Origin: Mesorhizobium opportunistum WSM2075
GTDB lineage: Bacteria > Pseudomonadota > Alphaproteobacteria > Rhizobiales > Rhizobiaceae
Assembly: GCF_000176035.2 (NCBI RefSeq)
Contig: NC_015675.1
Coordinates: forward strand, 2,298,001-2,362,000
Reading direction: 5' to 3'
Length of the DNA: 64,000 nt
Under the pieces are notes generated by a model. The model was not told the origin of the DNA. It saw nothing but the letters and a program-made list of their open reading frames with translations, and did no database searches. Each line of letters opens with the position of its first letter. Position 1 is the first letter of the stretch. Made by a program: the position numbers and the translations under genes. This document shows positions 35,748 through 44,397 of this stretch, piece after piece.

Positions 35748-36836
35748 TTAAGACTGTACGTAGTTGGCCGAATTGTGCTTCTTCAGCACCTCGTCGAAGC
35801 GGCGGGCGAAGGCGTCGTCGGCAAGCTTCTTGCGGCGTTGGATGTCGGCGCTGGCGACCATGTTCTTCTCGTGCATTTCGAGCAGGTCGCCGATGTGCTT
35901 TTGCGAGGCGGCGCCGATGCCGGCCATGGTTTCCTCGGCGGTGTTGTCGACCTGGCTGCCCAGCGTGTTGATCTTGTGGGCGACGTCCTGCTGGGCGGCG
36001 GTCTTCAGCGAATCTTCCAGCGCCTTGTAGAGCACGATGCGCTGCTCGGTATCGATGGTCAGCTTGTTGATCAGCGTCGACTGTGCCGCGATCTGGTTGT
36101 TGAGCGAATCCACGAAGGTCTGGAACATCGAGGTGTAGCGCTCCAGCGTCTGGCTCTCGGCCAGCAGTTCCTGTTCCTTGGCCTGCTTCTCGTTGTACTC
36201 GGTGGCGAGCTTGGAGCGCTCGCCTTCGAGCTGCGTGCGGTCCTTCTGGCTGGTCGAGGCGGCGATCTTGTTCTCGATGTCGAGCAGCATCGGGTTGAGC
36301 TCCTCGATGCGCTTCTGCACGGCTTCGAGGTTGGACATGGTTGTCTTGCGGCGCTCGATCACCTGCGACAGGCTTGTCTCGGAGGTCTTGTAGCGCTGGT
36401 CGAGCACCTCCTTCTGCGCCTTCAGGATGCCGACGATGGTGTCGGACTTGGCCAGCAGTTCCTGCAGATTGCCGGCCAGCGACATGTTGCGGACACGGTC
36501 GGTGCGCATGCGTTGCTTGCTCTGGCTGGAAAAGATGCCGATGAAGTTTTCCCAGCCGGTGTAGTTCTTCATGCTCTCGAACTCGGCGCCGAAGACGTTG
36601 GTGGCGTCCTCCAGCCCGATGATCAGGTCGGCGATGTTGCCTTCCATCACCTTCTGCTGCTTCAGCACATCCTCGATGCGGGCGTTCTCGATGTCGAAAT
36701 TGGCGTCGCCGATCTTCTTGTCGGCGGTGGCAAGCGTGTCGAGCACGGTGCCGGACTGCTCGATCTTGGTGCGCATATCCTGGACGACCTGCTTGGTCTT
36801 GGCAATTTCGGCATCGAAATTCTGCAATGTCGCCAT
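35748..36836 (-). CDS. Coiled-coil protein, first gene of the AAA cluster
   Basis: A 362-residue, highly charged, helical protein. Heptad-rich stretches cover roughly 130-240 (LKAQKEVLDQRYKTSETSL, IERRKTTMSNLEAVQKRIEE, RSKLATEYNEKQAKEQELLA). The C-terminus is basic (IQRRKKLADDAFARRFDEVL). No signal peptide or TM segment. It loosely recalls TelA-type or phage-shock-type helical proteins that work with ATPases at membranes, but I could not match a family. ATG 36836 begins MATLQNFDAEIAKTKQVVQD, the first sequence with coiled-coil character. Confidence 0.75.
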   Translation of the reverse strand: MATLQNFDAEIAKTKQVVQDMRTKIEQSGTVLDTLATADKKIGDANFDIENARIEDVLKQQKVMEGNIADLIIGLEDATNVFGAEFESMKNYTGWENFIGIFSSQSKQRMRTDRVRNMSLAGNLQELLAKSDTIVGILKAQKEVLDQRYKTSETSLSQVIERRKTTMSNLEAVQKRIEELNPMLLDIENKIAASTSQKDRTQLEGERSKLATEYNEKQAKEQELLAESQTLERYTSMFQTFVDSLNNQIAAQSTLINKLTIDTEQRIVLYKALEDSLKTAAQQDVAHKINTLGSQVDNTAEETMAGIGAASQKHIGDLLEMHEKNMVASADIQRRKKLADDAFARRFDEVLKKHNSANYVQS

Positions 36837-37148
36837 AGGGGCCTCCCGCTTCGGCATCAGGTCGCTGGTTGCGAACAGCGGCGAATATATGTGGGGTATC
36901 AGGGGATTGAAAGACGTGAAGACAGGGACGGTGCGAAAACAAAATATCACGCTGTGCCCTTGAAAGGCAGTGGAGCGGTGGTCATGGCGTGATTAGCTGG
37001 TCAGCCGAGCATAGTTCAGCTGATTTTGAACTTCCACGCCGGCAAAGCAGTCAGTCTCCATCGATTATGATGGTCCTGAAGCCGGACAACAACTGACCAG
37101 TTGCAGCAGCCGCTCCATGCCGGCCGTCAGCCGGCGCCATCATGCCGC
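36837..37148. other. 312-base intergenic stretch before the coiled-coil gene
   Basis: Holds the promoter of the five-gene cluster and the end of the cytochrome c transcript. A short GCCGGC hairpin near 37120-37135 follows the cytochrome gene but lacks a T-run. No gene or RNA was recognised. Confidence 0.45.
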
Positions 37149-37538
37149 TCAGGGCTTGGGATCGGCCTTCAGATAGGCGATGACGTTGGCGATGTCGTCG
37201 TCGCTGCCGAGGCCGCCGAAAGCCATCTTGTTGCCGGGCACCTTCAGCCTGGGCGCCTTGAGGTATTCGGCAAGGTTTGCCTCGTCCCAGACGAGACCGG
37301 CGGCGCCGGCGTTTTTCATGGCTTCCGAATAGTGGCCAAGGAAGCTTTCGGCGCTGCCCGCGGTGCGACCGACGACACCCATCAAATGCGGGCCGACCTT
37401 GTCGCGGTCGGTGGCCGCTTCATGGCAGGCGATGCAGCGGTTGAAGACGTGCTTGCCCTGCACGGGGTCGCCGCCGGCGTGAGCGGCAATGGAGGTGGCC
37501 AGCAGAAGGATGCTGGCTGACGAAACGGCTCGAAGCAT
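37149..37538 (-). CDS. Class I c-type cytochrome
   Basis: A 129-residue periplasmic cytochrome c. The signal peptide is about 1-21 (SASILLLATSIAAHA). Heme is attached at CIACH (35-39) and the sixth ligand is probably Met105 in PGNKMAFGG. The layout (GxxVFNRC..H, VGPHLMGVVGR, PGNKM) is that of cytochrome c2/c550. It shuttles electrons between the bc1 complex and oxidases or dehydrogenases. Monocistronic. Confidence 0.93.
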   Translation of the reverse strand: MLRAVSSASILLLATSIAAHAGGDPVQGKHVFNRCIACHEAATDRDKVGPHLMGVVGRTAGSAESFLGHYSEAMKNAGAAGLVWDEANLAEYLKAPRLKVPGNKMAFGGLGSDDDIANVIAYLKADPKP

Positions 37539-37665
37539 GGCTGACCCCCAGGGAGTTCCGGCTGACGGCCTTATAGGGCCGACGCCTTAACAAACGCTGC
37601 ATCGCGGCGGATTGGGGATGGATGGCCGATCCGGCTGTTCAAGCCTGGGCGGGGTTGCCACGCCG

Positions 37666-38277
37666 TCAGTTCCTGACGAAGCCGATGAAATCGTCAGGCG
37701 CGGCGCGGCCCATCTCTTCCTCCCAGTGGCGGCGGCAGAGCGAAACGTAGACGTCCTTGCCGATCGCCACCTGTTCGCCTTGCCGGGCGACCTTGCCGTC
37801 GGGGCCGAGGCGCACGACCATCGTCGCCTTGCGGCCGCAGCGGCAGATGGTGCGGACTTCGCGCAGATCGTCGGCGATGGCCAGCAGCGCGCGCGAGCCG
37901 GAAAACAGCTTGCCCTGGAAATCGGTGCGCAGGCCATAGCACATGACGGGGATGTTCAACCGGTCGGCGATGCGGGCAAGCTGCCAGACCTGCTCCTCCT
38001 CCAGGAACTGCGCCTCGTCGACGAAGACGCAATGCACGGCGCTGCGCTGATGATGCTCGGCGACACGGGCGAACAGATCGTCGCCGTCGCGGAACATCTC
38101 GGCCTCGGTCTCCAGCCCGATGCGCGACGAGATCAGGCCGCTGTCGCCCTTGCGGTAGTGGCCGGCGACGAACAGCATCGTCGTCATGCCGCGCTCGCGA
38201 TAGTTATATGACGCCTGCAGCAGCATCGTCGTCTTGCCGGCATTCATCGTCGCGTAGTGGAAGTAAAGCTTGGCCAT
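37666..38277 (-). CDS. tdk: Thymidine kinase
   Basis: A 203-residue type II thymidine kinase that phosphorylates thymidine in the salvage pathway. Visible signatures are the P-loop FHYATMNAGKTTMLLQAS (about 6-23), the Walker B/lasso entry VFVDEAQFL and the zinc-site cysteines in RTICRCGRKAT with a later Cys in SLCRRHW. Start and length agree with the family. A palindromic repeat lies just upstream. Confidence 0.95.
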   Translation of the reverse strand: MAKLYFHYATMNAGKTTMLLQASYNYRERGMTTMLFVAGHYRKGDSGLISSRIGLETEAEMFRDGDDLFARVAEHHQRSAVHCVFVDEAQFLEEEQVWQLARIADRLNIPVMCYGLRTDFQGKLFSGSRALLAIADDLREVRTICRCGRKATMVVRLGPDGKVARQGEQVAIGKDVYVSLCRRHWEEEMGRAAPDDFIGFVRN

Positions 38278-38287
38278 GCCGCCCTGT

Positions 38288-38431
38288 AAGGTCTGTTGAT
38301 ATTCAGATGAGGCCGGCCTGCAAATGGCGGCTCCCTGCGCTTCCGATGCTCACGTACGAAAAGTACGCTCCGCTTCGGTTCTCGGAACCCACCATTTTCG
38401 GCGCGGCCTGACCTGAATCTAAACAGACCTT
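38288..38431. repeat. About 144-bp palindromic intergenic repeat, copy 2
   Basis: Terminal arms AAGGTCTGTT (38288-38297) and AACAGACCTT (38422-38431) are perfect inverted repeats, extended by GATATTCAGATGAGGCCGGC with GCGCGGCCTGACCTGAATCT. Its core (CTGCGCTTCCGATGCTCACG, AGTACGCTCCGCTTCGGTTC, CACCATTTTCGG) matches copy 1 at 13581-13723 in order and spacing. The terminal arms differ between copies but keep complementarity, which points to selection on the structure. Confidence 0.78.
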
Positions 38432-38682
38432 AAGCCGAGTTGGCGAGGCGCGGGGAGGGGCCGCCGCCGCATTCCCCTGAAAAAGCCGCCATCACGGCAG
38501 CCAGATCAGGCTGATCGTACCCGCAAAGCGCCAACCGTGTCGCTGATGGGCCATTGCGCGCCGTTGATCGTGATTGCCTTACCGCTTGAATCCACACCAG
38601 AATGGTGTTTGGCTGACGAAACAAGGCGGGCAGAGAAACCGTAACTACGCTTCGCCAAAGAATCACAATGGGAGACTTGTCT

Positions 38683-39618
38683 ATGTCGCGTATGAATTCC
38701 TTCGTCGCCGGCCTCGGCCTGGCGGCTTTCCTGTCCACGAGTGCTGCCTTTGCCGGCGATCCGGCAAGCTGCAAGGCCGTGCGTCTCTCCGATGTCGGCT
38801 GGACCGACATCCAGGCGACGACCGGCGTCGCCTCGGTACTGCTCACCGCGCTCGGCTACGAGCCGCAAACGATCCAGCTGTCGGTGCCGGTGACCATGGC
38901 ATCGCTGAAGAACAAGGATCTCGATGTCTTCCTCGGCAATTGGATGCCGTCGATGACCAACGACATCAAGGATTACACCGCCGATGGTTCGGTCGAGACC
39001 ATCAGCACCAACCTGACCGGCGCAGGCTACGGCATCGTCGTGCCGACCTATGTCGCGGACGCCGGCGTGAAGTCGCTGACCGACATCGGCAAGTTCAAGG
39101 ACAAGTTCAACGGCAAGATCTATGGCATCGAGGCCGGCAATGACGGCAACCGTATCATCCTCGACATGATCAAGAACCCGAAGGACAATCTTGAGGGCTT
39201 CGAACTGGTTGAGTCGTCGGAGGCCGGCATGCTGACGCAGGCCGAGCAGTCGATGAAGAACAATGAGTGGATCGCCTTCCTCGGCTGGACGCCGCACCCG
39301 GTGATGGGCGCCATGAAGATCACCTATCTCGACGGCATGGGCGACAGCGGTTTCGGCGCCGCCACCGTCTACACCGTCGCGCGCAAGGGCTACACCACCG
39401 AATGCCCGAATGCCGGCAAGTTCATCGCCAATCTGAAGTTCAACCTGGATATGGAAGGCCAGATGATGGACGCCATCCTGAAAGGCGGCGACGCCAACAC
39501 GGTTGCGACCGACTGGCTGAAGAAAAATCCGGATGCCGTCAAGCCATGGATCGCCGGCGTGACCACCTTCGACGGCGGCGACGCCGCGGCCGCGATCAAG
39601 ACCGCGCTCGGAGGCTGA
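38683..39618 (+). CDS. choX: Choline ABC transporter substrate-binding protein
   Basis: A 311-residue periplasmic binding protein. The signal peptide ends near FAG-DPASC. The mature protein (VRLSDVGWTDIQATTGVAS, VFLGNWMPSM, GYGIVVPTYVADAGVKSL, AGNDGNRIILDMI, WIAFLGWTPHPVM) has the aromatic box residues of the choline-binding OpuAC/ProX-like proteins and is close to S. meliloti ChoX. Starts at 38668, 38683 and 38692 exist; GGGAGA 7 bases before 38683 favours that one. First gene of choXWV; a terminator follows it at 39753-39782, which may make it more abundant than the permease. Confidence 0.93.
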   Translation: MSRMNSFVAGLGLAAFLSTSAAFAGDPASCKAVRLSDVGWTDIQATTGVASVLLTALGYEPQTIQLSVPVTMASLKNKDLDVFLGNWMPSMTNDIKDYTADGSVETISTNLTGAGYGIVVPTYVADAGVKSLTDIGKFKDKFNGKIYGIEAGNDGNRIILDMIKNPKDNLEGFELVESSEAGMLTQAEQSMKNNEWIAFLGWTPHPVMGAMKITYLDGMGDSGFGAATVYTVARKGYTTECPNAGKFIANLKFNLDMEGQMMDAILKGGDANTVATDWLKKNPDAVKPWIAGVTTFDGGDAAAAIKTALGG

Positions 39619-39640
39619 GCCGGCTTTTGTTTCGGCCTAG

Positions 39641-39692
39641 ACGCATGACCCCGAAAATCGGCTTTGATTTTCGGAAAGGGTTCATGCGCAAA
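39641..39692. repeat. Rhizobial repeat GCATGACCCCGAAA...CATGCGC
   Basis: GCATGACCCCGAAAATCGGC followed by GATTTTCGG and GGTTCATGCGC forms a stem-loop. A related copy in inverse orientation is at 59983-60026. It is part of a composite intergenic element with the hairpin at 39701-39744. Confidence 0.7.
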
Positions 39693-39700
39693 GAAAAGTG

Positions 39701-39744
39701 CCACAGCGTCCTTTGCGCGTCTGAAAAGACGCGCGGCGCTGTGG
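39701..39744. repeat. Nested hairpin of the composite element after choX
   Basis: Outer arms CCACAGCG (39701-39708) and CGCTGTGG (39737-39744), inner arms GCGCGTCT (39715-39722) and AGACGCGC (39727-39734). I know this type of nested palindrome from other rhizobial intergenic regions. Confidence 0.65.
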
Positions 39745-39752
39745 GAAGAAGA

Positions 39753-39782
39753 GGGCAGCCACTGGAAAAGGCTGCCCTTTTT
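39753..39782 (+). terminator. Intrinsic terminator between choX and choW
   Basis: GGGCAGCC (39753-39760) pairs with GGCTGCCC (39770-39777) and is followed by five T residues. It lies 135 bases after the choX stop and 67 bases before choW. Partial read-through would favour the binding protein over the permease and ATPase. Confidence 0.78.
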
Positions 39783-39848
39783 CATATGCTGTGACAAGAT
39801 GACGTTGCGAGAGTTGGGGCCGGCGGCTTCGCGCATGAGAGGGGCGAT

Positions 39849-40703
39849 ATGGATCCGATTTCGAAATTCATGGTCGATCACAAGATTCCGATCGGCGCCT
39901 GGGGAAAGGCGTTCTTCGGTTTCCTCACAGACAATTTCGACACGGTGTTCAGGGCTTTTTCGAATGGGCTGAATTTCCTGCTCGACGGGCTGGTCAACAT
40001 CCTGCTGATGGTGCCGCCGGTGCTGCTGGCGCTCGTCATCGCTGTCATTGCCTGGCTGCTGCAGCGGTCTCGACCGCTCGCCATCGGCGTATTCCTCGGC
40101 CTGATCTTCATCATCAACCAGAACCTGTGGAAGCAGACGGTGCAGACGCTGGTGCTGGTCGTGGCGGCCGCCGCCATGGCGATGGCCATCGGCGTGCCGC
40201 TCGGCATCTGGGCGGCGCACAAGCCTAAGGTCTACCGCATCATGCTGCCGGTGCTCGACCTGATGCAGACGCTGCCGACCTTCGTGTACCTGATCCCGGT
40301 GCTGACGCTGTTTGGCCTCGGCAATGCGCCCGGCCTCATCGTCACCATCATCTTCGTCATCCCGACCGCGGTCAGGCTCACCCACCTCGGCGTTGTCTCG
40401 GTGCCGAAGTCGATCATCGAAGCCGGCGAGGCGTTCGGCGCCACCAAGAGCCAGCTTTTGTGGAAGGTGGAACTGCCCTCGGCATTGCCCACCATCATGG
40501 CGGGGCTGACCCAGTCGATCATGCTGTCGCTGTCGATGGTGGTGTTCGCCGCACTAATCGGCGCCGGCGGCCTCGGCACCGAAATCAACCGCGCACTCGG
40601 CTCGCGCCGCATCGATCTCGGGCTTGAGGCCGGTCTCGCCATCGTCGTGCTTGCCATCGTGCTCGACCGGATGACCCGCATTGGCGTTGGAGGCAAGAAA
40701 TGA
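39849..40703 (+). CDS. choW: Choline ABC transporter permease
   Basis: A 284-residue inner-membrane permease with about six to seven TM segments after a short N-terminal amphipathic region (MDPISKFMVDHKIPIGAWGK). The cytoplasmic EAA loop is IIEAGEAFGATKSQLLWKVE, and VYLIPVLTLFGLGNAPGLIV is typical of ProW/OpuAB-type permeases. It forms the channel for choline import with ChoV and ChoX. Its stop overlaps the choV start by 4 bases (ATGA). Confidence 0.94.
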   Translation: MDPISKFMVDHKIPIGAWGKAFFGFLTDNFDTVFRAFSNGLNFLLDGLVNILLMVPPVLLALVIAVIAWLLQRSRPLAIGVFLGLIFIINQNLWKQTVQTLVLVVAAAAMAMAIGVPLGIWAAHKPKVYRIMLPVLDLMQTLPTFVYLIPVLTLFGLGNAPGLIVTIIFVIPTAVRLTHLGVVSVPKSIIEAGEAFGATKSQLLWKVELPSALPTIMAGLTQSIMLSLSMVVFAALIGAGGLGTEINRALGSRRIDLGLEAGLAIVVLAIVLDRMTRIGVGGKK

Positions 40704-41881
40704 CCGTCGCCGTCGATTTCAAGAACGTCGACATCGTCTTCGGCGCCGACCAGGCGGGCTCGCTGGCGATGATCGACAAGGGCGCGACACGCGCCGAAAT
40801 CCTCGAGAAGACCGGCAATGTGCTGGGCTGCGCCGACGCCAGCCTCACCGTGCACGAAGGCGAGATTTCGGTGCTGATGGGCCTGTCGGGCTCCGGCAAG
40901 TCGACGCTGCTTCGGGCCGTCAACCGGCTTAACGTGGTGTCGCGTGGCCAGGTCCTGGTCAAGGACGGCGACAAGATCGTCGATGTCGTGACTTGCGACC
41001 AGGCCACATTGCGGCGCCTACGCCAGAAGCAGGTGGCGATGGTGTTCCAGCAGTTCGGCCTGTTGCCGTGGCGTACGGTGGAAGAAAATGTCGGGCTCGG
41101 CCTCGAACTCGCCGGCGTGCCGGACGCCGAACGCAAGGAGCGCGTGCACAGGCAGCTCAAGCTGGTCAATCTCGACCAGTGGTCGAACAAATACGCCCAT
41201 GAACTGTCGGGTGGCATGCAGCAACGCGTCGGCCTGGCGCGCGCCTTCGCCACCGAAGCGCCGATCCTGTTGATGGACGAGCCGTTCTCGGCGCTCGACC
41301 CGCTGATCCGCACCAAGCTGCAGGACGAATTGCTGCAGCTGCAGGCCGAGCTGAAGAAGACCATCATCTTCGTCAGCCACGATTTGGAGGAGGCGCTGAA
41401 GATCGGCAGCCATATCACCATCATGGAGGGCGGCCGCATCGTCCAGACCGGCGCGCCCGAAGACATCGTGCTGCGTCCCGCCAACGACTATGTCCGCGAC
41501 TTCATCGCCAATGTGAACCCGCTGTCGGTGCTGACCGCCTGGAACGTCATGCGCGACCGCCGCGACCTGGAGCATGGCGACAATGGCTGGGTATGGCTCG
41601 ATCGGCGCAAGACGACGCGCTTCAAGATCGACGACCACGGGCTGGTGGCGGCAGCCGAACGCGACGGCAAGCCGGCGGTCTGGATGTCCTGCGCCGATGT
41701 CGAAGCCCAGTCGGAGGAAGCAGCGCAAGTGTTCTGGGCGAATCCCGGCACATCGCTGAAAACGGTGATGCTGGCCATGCACCGCTCGCAGACCGCACCG
41801 GTGGCGCTGTTCGACGACCAGTCCCGCTTCGTCGGCGCCATCGGCATCAGGGATGTGCTGAGCGCAGTGCTGCGGCGGTAG
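40700..41881 (+). CDS. choV: Choline ABC transporter ATP-binding protein
   Basis: A 393-residue ATPase. Walker A is MGLSGSGKST, the signature LSGGMQQRVGLARA, Walker B ILLMDEPFSALDPL and the switch His lies in IIFVSHDLEEA. An insertion before Walker A (residues 14-45) and a C-terminal CBS-like region (LKTVMLAMHRSQTAPVALFD) are typical of ProV/OpuAA proteins and may sense ionic strength. It overlaps choW and powers choline uptake for glycine betaine synthesis or growth on choline. Confidence 0.94.
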   Translation: MTVAVDFKNVDIVFGADQAGSLAMIDKGATRAEILEKTGNVLGCADASLTVHEGEISVLMGLSGSGKSTLLRAVNRLNVVSRGQVLVKDGDKIVDVVTCDQATLRRLRQKQVAMVFQQFGLLPWRTVEENVGLGLELAGVPDAERKERVHRQLKLVNLDQWSNKYAHELSGGMQQRVGLARAFATEAPILLMDEPFSALDPLIRTKLQDELLQLQAELKKTIIFVSHDLEEALKIGSHITIMEGGRIVQTGAPEDIVLRPANDYVRDFIANVNPLSVLTAWNVMRDRRDLEHGDNGWVWLDRRKTTRFKIDDHGLVAAAERDGKPAVWMSCADVEAQSEEAAQVFWANPGTSLKTVMLAMHRSQTAPVALFDDQSRFVGAIGIRDVLSAVLRR

Positions 41882-41911
41882 TCGAGCGCGGTCTTGCAGG
41901 GACAGGGCGCG

Positions 41912-42202
41912 TTGAAGCGGATTCGGAATTGGCTTTCTAAACCGCGGGTCGCTCAAACGGCGCTCGGCATGCTGCTTGTGATCGCGATGCGATCGATCCT
42001 GGAATTCTTCAGGATCGGCGGGGCGACCGGTACGCCGCTGAGTGCAAACCAGCTCTTTTATATCGAAGGGGCGTTCGCGGCAGTCAGTGCCGCGCTGGCG
42101 GTTCTTGTCCTGCATGCATTCGGGCGGCACGGTTGGGCAACGTTGTCCAGCGTGATGGCAATAATTGCCCTGCTGGCATGGAAAATCGCCGTCATCCGTT
42201 GA
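41912..42202 (+). CDS. Small hypothetical membrane protein
   Basis: About 96 residues with three hydrophobic segments (TALGMLLVIAMRSILEFF, IEGAFAAVSAALAVLVLHAF, WATLSSVMAIIALLAWKIAV). No family recognised. No ATG fits the frame's beginning; the TTG at 41912 follows AGGGACAGGG at a workable distance and gives LKRIRNW as N-terminus. An earlier TTG at 41894 would add 6 residues. It lies 30 bases after choV and could be co-transcribed. Confidence 0.55.
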   Translation: MKRIRNWLSKPRVAQTALGMLLVIAMRSILEFFRIGGATGTPLSANQLFYIEGAFAAVSAALAVLVLHAFGRHGWATLSSVMAIIALLAWKIAVIR

Positions 42203-42271
42203 AAATCGGCAAACGGGGACCATCCCTGATCGCCGCGCCTCTTGCGAGGCCGGCATTTTGGACGACCCGCG

Positions 42272-43681
42272 TCAGGCCGCCAGCGGCAAGCGTAGCTCCG
42301 TTAGCAGGCCGCCGGCAGGATGGTTGGACAGGCGGACCTCGCCGCCGGCGGCGCGGGCAATGTTGCGGGCGATGGTGAGGCCGAGACCGAGGCCGCCGGT
42401 CTGGCGGTTGCGGGATTGTTCGAGGCGAACGAAAGAACCGAACACGGCATCGATCTGGGCCTGCGGTATGCCCGGTCCTTCGTCGCGGATGGCAAGCGTG
42501 ATCGTGCGGTCGGAGCGGTGCAGGCTCAGATGCGCCTTCTTGCCGTAGGTGACGGCGTTCTGCACCAGATTGGTGACGCAGCGCTTCAGCGCAACCGGCC
42601 GCGCCATGCAGATCAAGCCGCGTGAGCGAGTATCGTCATTGTCGAAGGAGACGTCCGGGTAGGCATCGGCGATCGATTCCACGAGCGACCAGAAGTCGAT
42701 GCGTTCGCTCTTCTCCTCGGTCACCTCGAAGGTGGCGAAGTCGATCACTGAACTGGCGATGCTCTCGACGTCGGCGAGATCGTGCGCCAGCGCCTCGCGC
42801 ACCGCCGATTTGCGCAACAGCTCCAGGCGCAGCCGCATCCGCGTCATCGGCGTGCGCAGGTCATGCGCGAGTGCGGCGGCCAGATGTTCGCGGTCCTCGA
42901 CATATTCGCGCAGCCTGGCCTGCATGGCGTTGATCGCCCTGGCGGCGGCCTGGACCTCGCGGCTGCCCGATTCGGCGATGGGCGGGCTCTTCAGGTCCTT
43001 GCCGATCCTGTTCACGGCGGTTTCCATCATGCGGTAGGGCGCCGTCAGCCGGCGCAGCGACCAGATCGACATGATGACCACCAGTCCGGCGATCAGCGAA
43101 TAGAGCGGCAGGCTGTCGACGCTGAGGATCGGGCCGACGGGCGTGATCGGCTCGGTGAAGTTCAGCCACTGGCCGTCGGCGAAGCGCAGCGATGCCGTCA
43201 GCTTGTCGCTCTGGGCGAAATCGGCGGCCAGCACCAAGAGGTCGCGCTCGACCTGGCCGATATCGGCCCCCGGCTCGGTGCCGCCGGCGTCGTCGGCCTC
43301 GCGCGTCGCCGGGTCGCGCCGCACGCGCGCGTCGGTGATGCCGAACTTCGACAGCCGGCCGACGAGGATGTCCTCGAGCTCGGCCAGTTCGTCGTCGCCG
43401 GCGATCGAGGAGGTGACCGCGGGCGTGTCCGAGACGGTCAGCGCATAAGTCGAATTGAACAGGCCGGCCGCGGTTGCCTTGCGCTCCTCCGGCGTGGCGT
43501 CATGCATCAGCTGGACCAGCGAGAAGGCGCGGTCGTTGAGGCGGTAGAGATCGACCACGTCGTTGGCGGCGGCACGGTCGCGCGACACGATGTAGAGGGT
43601 CGCGACCTGGCTGATCAGCAGGCCGGCAATGACGATCAGCAGCACCCAGACAGGCAAGGTCTGCGGCAGGAAACGTCTCAT
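42272..43681 (-). CDS. Two-component sensor histidine kinase
   Basis: A 469-residue inner-membrane kinase. TM segments at about 10-30 and 192-210 enclose a periplasmic domain of about 160 residues. A HAMP-like region follows, then LAHDLRTPMTRMRLRLELL with phospho-His about 273, NLVQNAVTYGKKA (N box), DEGPGIP (G1) and GGLGLGLTIARNIA (G2). It resembles the EnvZ-like kinases. Its ATG overlaps the regulator stop (ATGA). The frame is open well upstream into the regulator gene, but the true start is 43681. Confidence 0.92.
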   Translation of the reverse strand: MRRFLPQTLPVWVLLIVIAGLLISQVATLYIVSRDRAAANDVVDLYRLNDRAFSLVQLMHDATPEERKATAAGLFNSTYALTVSDTPAVTSSIAGDDELAELEDILVGRLSKFGITDARVRRDPATREADDAGGTEPGADIGQVERDLLVLAADFAQSDKLTASLRFADGQWLNFTEPITPVGPILSVDSLPLYSLIAGLVVIMSIWSLRRLTAPYRMMETAVNRIGKDLKSPPIAESGSREVQAAARAINAMQARLREYVEDREHLAAALAHDLRTPMTRMRLRLELLRKSAVREALAHDLADVESIASSVIDFATFEVTEEKSERIDFWSLVESIADAYPDVSFDNDDTRSRGLICMARPVALKRCVTNLVQNAVTYGKKAHLSLHRSDRTITLAIRDEGPGIPQAQIDAVFGSFVRLEQSRNRQTGGLGLGLTIARNIARAAGGEVRLSNHPAGGLLTELRLPLAA

Positions 43682-44397
43682 TCGGAGATCGTCTCGGGCA
43701 GGAACTGATAGCCGCCGCTGCGCACCGTGAGGATCAGTTTCGGCGTCTTTGGGTCGTCTTCCATCTTGCGCCGCAGCCGGCTGACCAGGATGTCGATGCT
43801 GCGGTCGAAGGAATAGTCGCTGTCGCCGCCGGAAAGCTCGATGAGCTGGTCGCGGGTCAGCACGCGCTGGGCGCTCTTGACGAAGGTCTGCAGCAGGTTG
43901 AACTCGGCCATCGTCAGTTCGACCCTGACATCGTCGGGCGCGGTCAGCCGGCGCCGCGAACAGTCCATCGTCCAGCCGGCGAAGCGGTAGATCTGCTTGG
44001 AGGTGGCGCGCTTGGGTTCGGCGGCGGCACCGTTGCGCCGCAGCACCGCGCGGATGCGGGCCAGGAGTTCGCGCGGGTCGAAGGGTTTGGGAACATAGTC
44101 GTCGGCGCCCATCTCCAGGCCGACCACGCGGTCGGTCGTCTCGGTGACGGCGGTCAGCATGATGATCGGCGTCGAATACTGGGCGCGAAGGTCGCGGCAC
44201 AGTTCAAGCCCGCTCTTGCCGGGCAGCATCACGTCAAGCACGATGAGGTCCACCTGCGCGCGGCGCAGGATCGTTTCCATCTCGATTCCGTCGGCCGCGA
44301 CCGAGGTGTGCAGGCCCCGCTTCTGGAAGAATTCCTGAAGCAGGTCACGGATGCCCTTGTCGTCGTCGACGATCAGTATGTGCGCATCGGATTTCAC
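43678..44397 (-). CDS. OmpR-family response regulator
   Basis: A 239-residue regulator. The receiver has acidic residues D11-D13 (LIVDDDKG), phospho-Asp55 (LIVLDVMLPGKSG) and Lys104 (DDYVPKPF). The winged-helix domain holds VELTMAEFNLLQTFVKSAQR, SIDILVSRLRRKMEDDPKTP and LILTVRSGGYQFL. It resembles OmpR itself more than PhoB. Overlapping the kinase gene by 4 bases, it forms a coupled pair. No target can be assigned from neighbours. Confidence 0.93.
   Translation of the reverse strand: MKSDAHILIVDDDKGIRDLLQEFFQKRGLHTSVAADGIEMETILRRAQVDLIVLDVMLPGKSGLELCRDLRAQYSTPIIMLTAVTETTDRVVGLEMGADDYVPKPFDPRELLARIRAVLRRNGAAAEPKRATSKQIYRFAGWTMDCSRRRLTAPDDVRVELTMAEFNLLQTFVKSAQRVLTRDQLIELSGGDSDYSFDRSIDILVSRLRRKMEDDPKTPKLILTVRSGGYQFLPETISE

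Noticed and set aside
42272..44200. Kinase frame extended upstream to 44200
   Set aside because: The extra region overlaps the response regulator in another frame. The signal is the overlap ATGA at 43678-43681, which marks the true kinase start.
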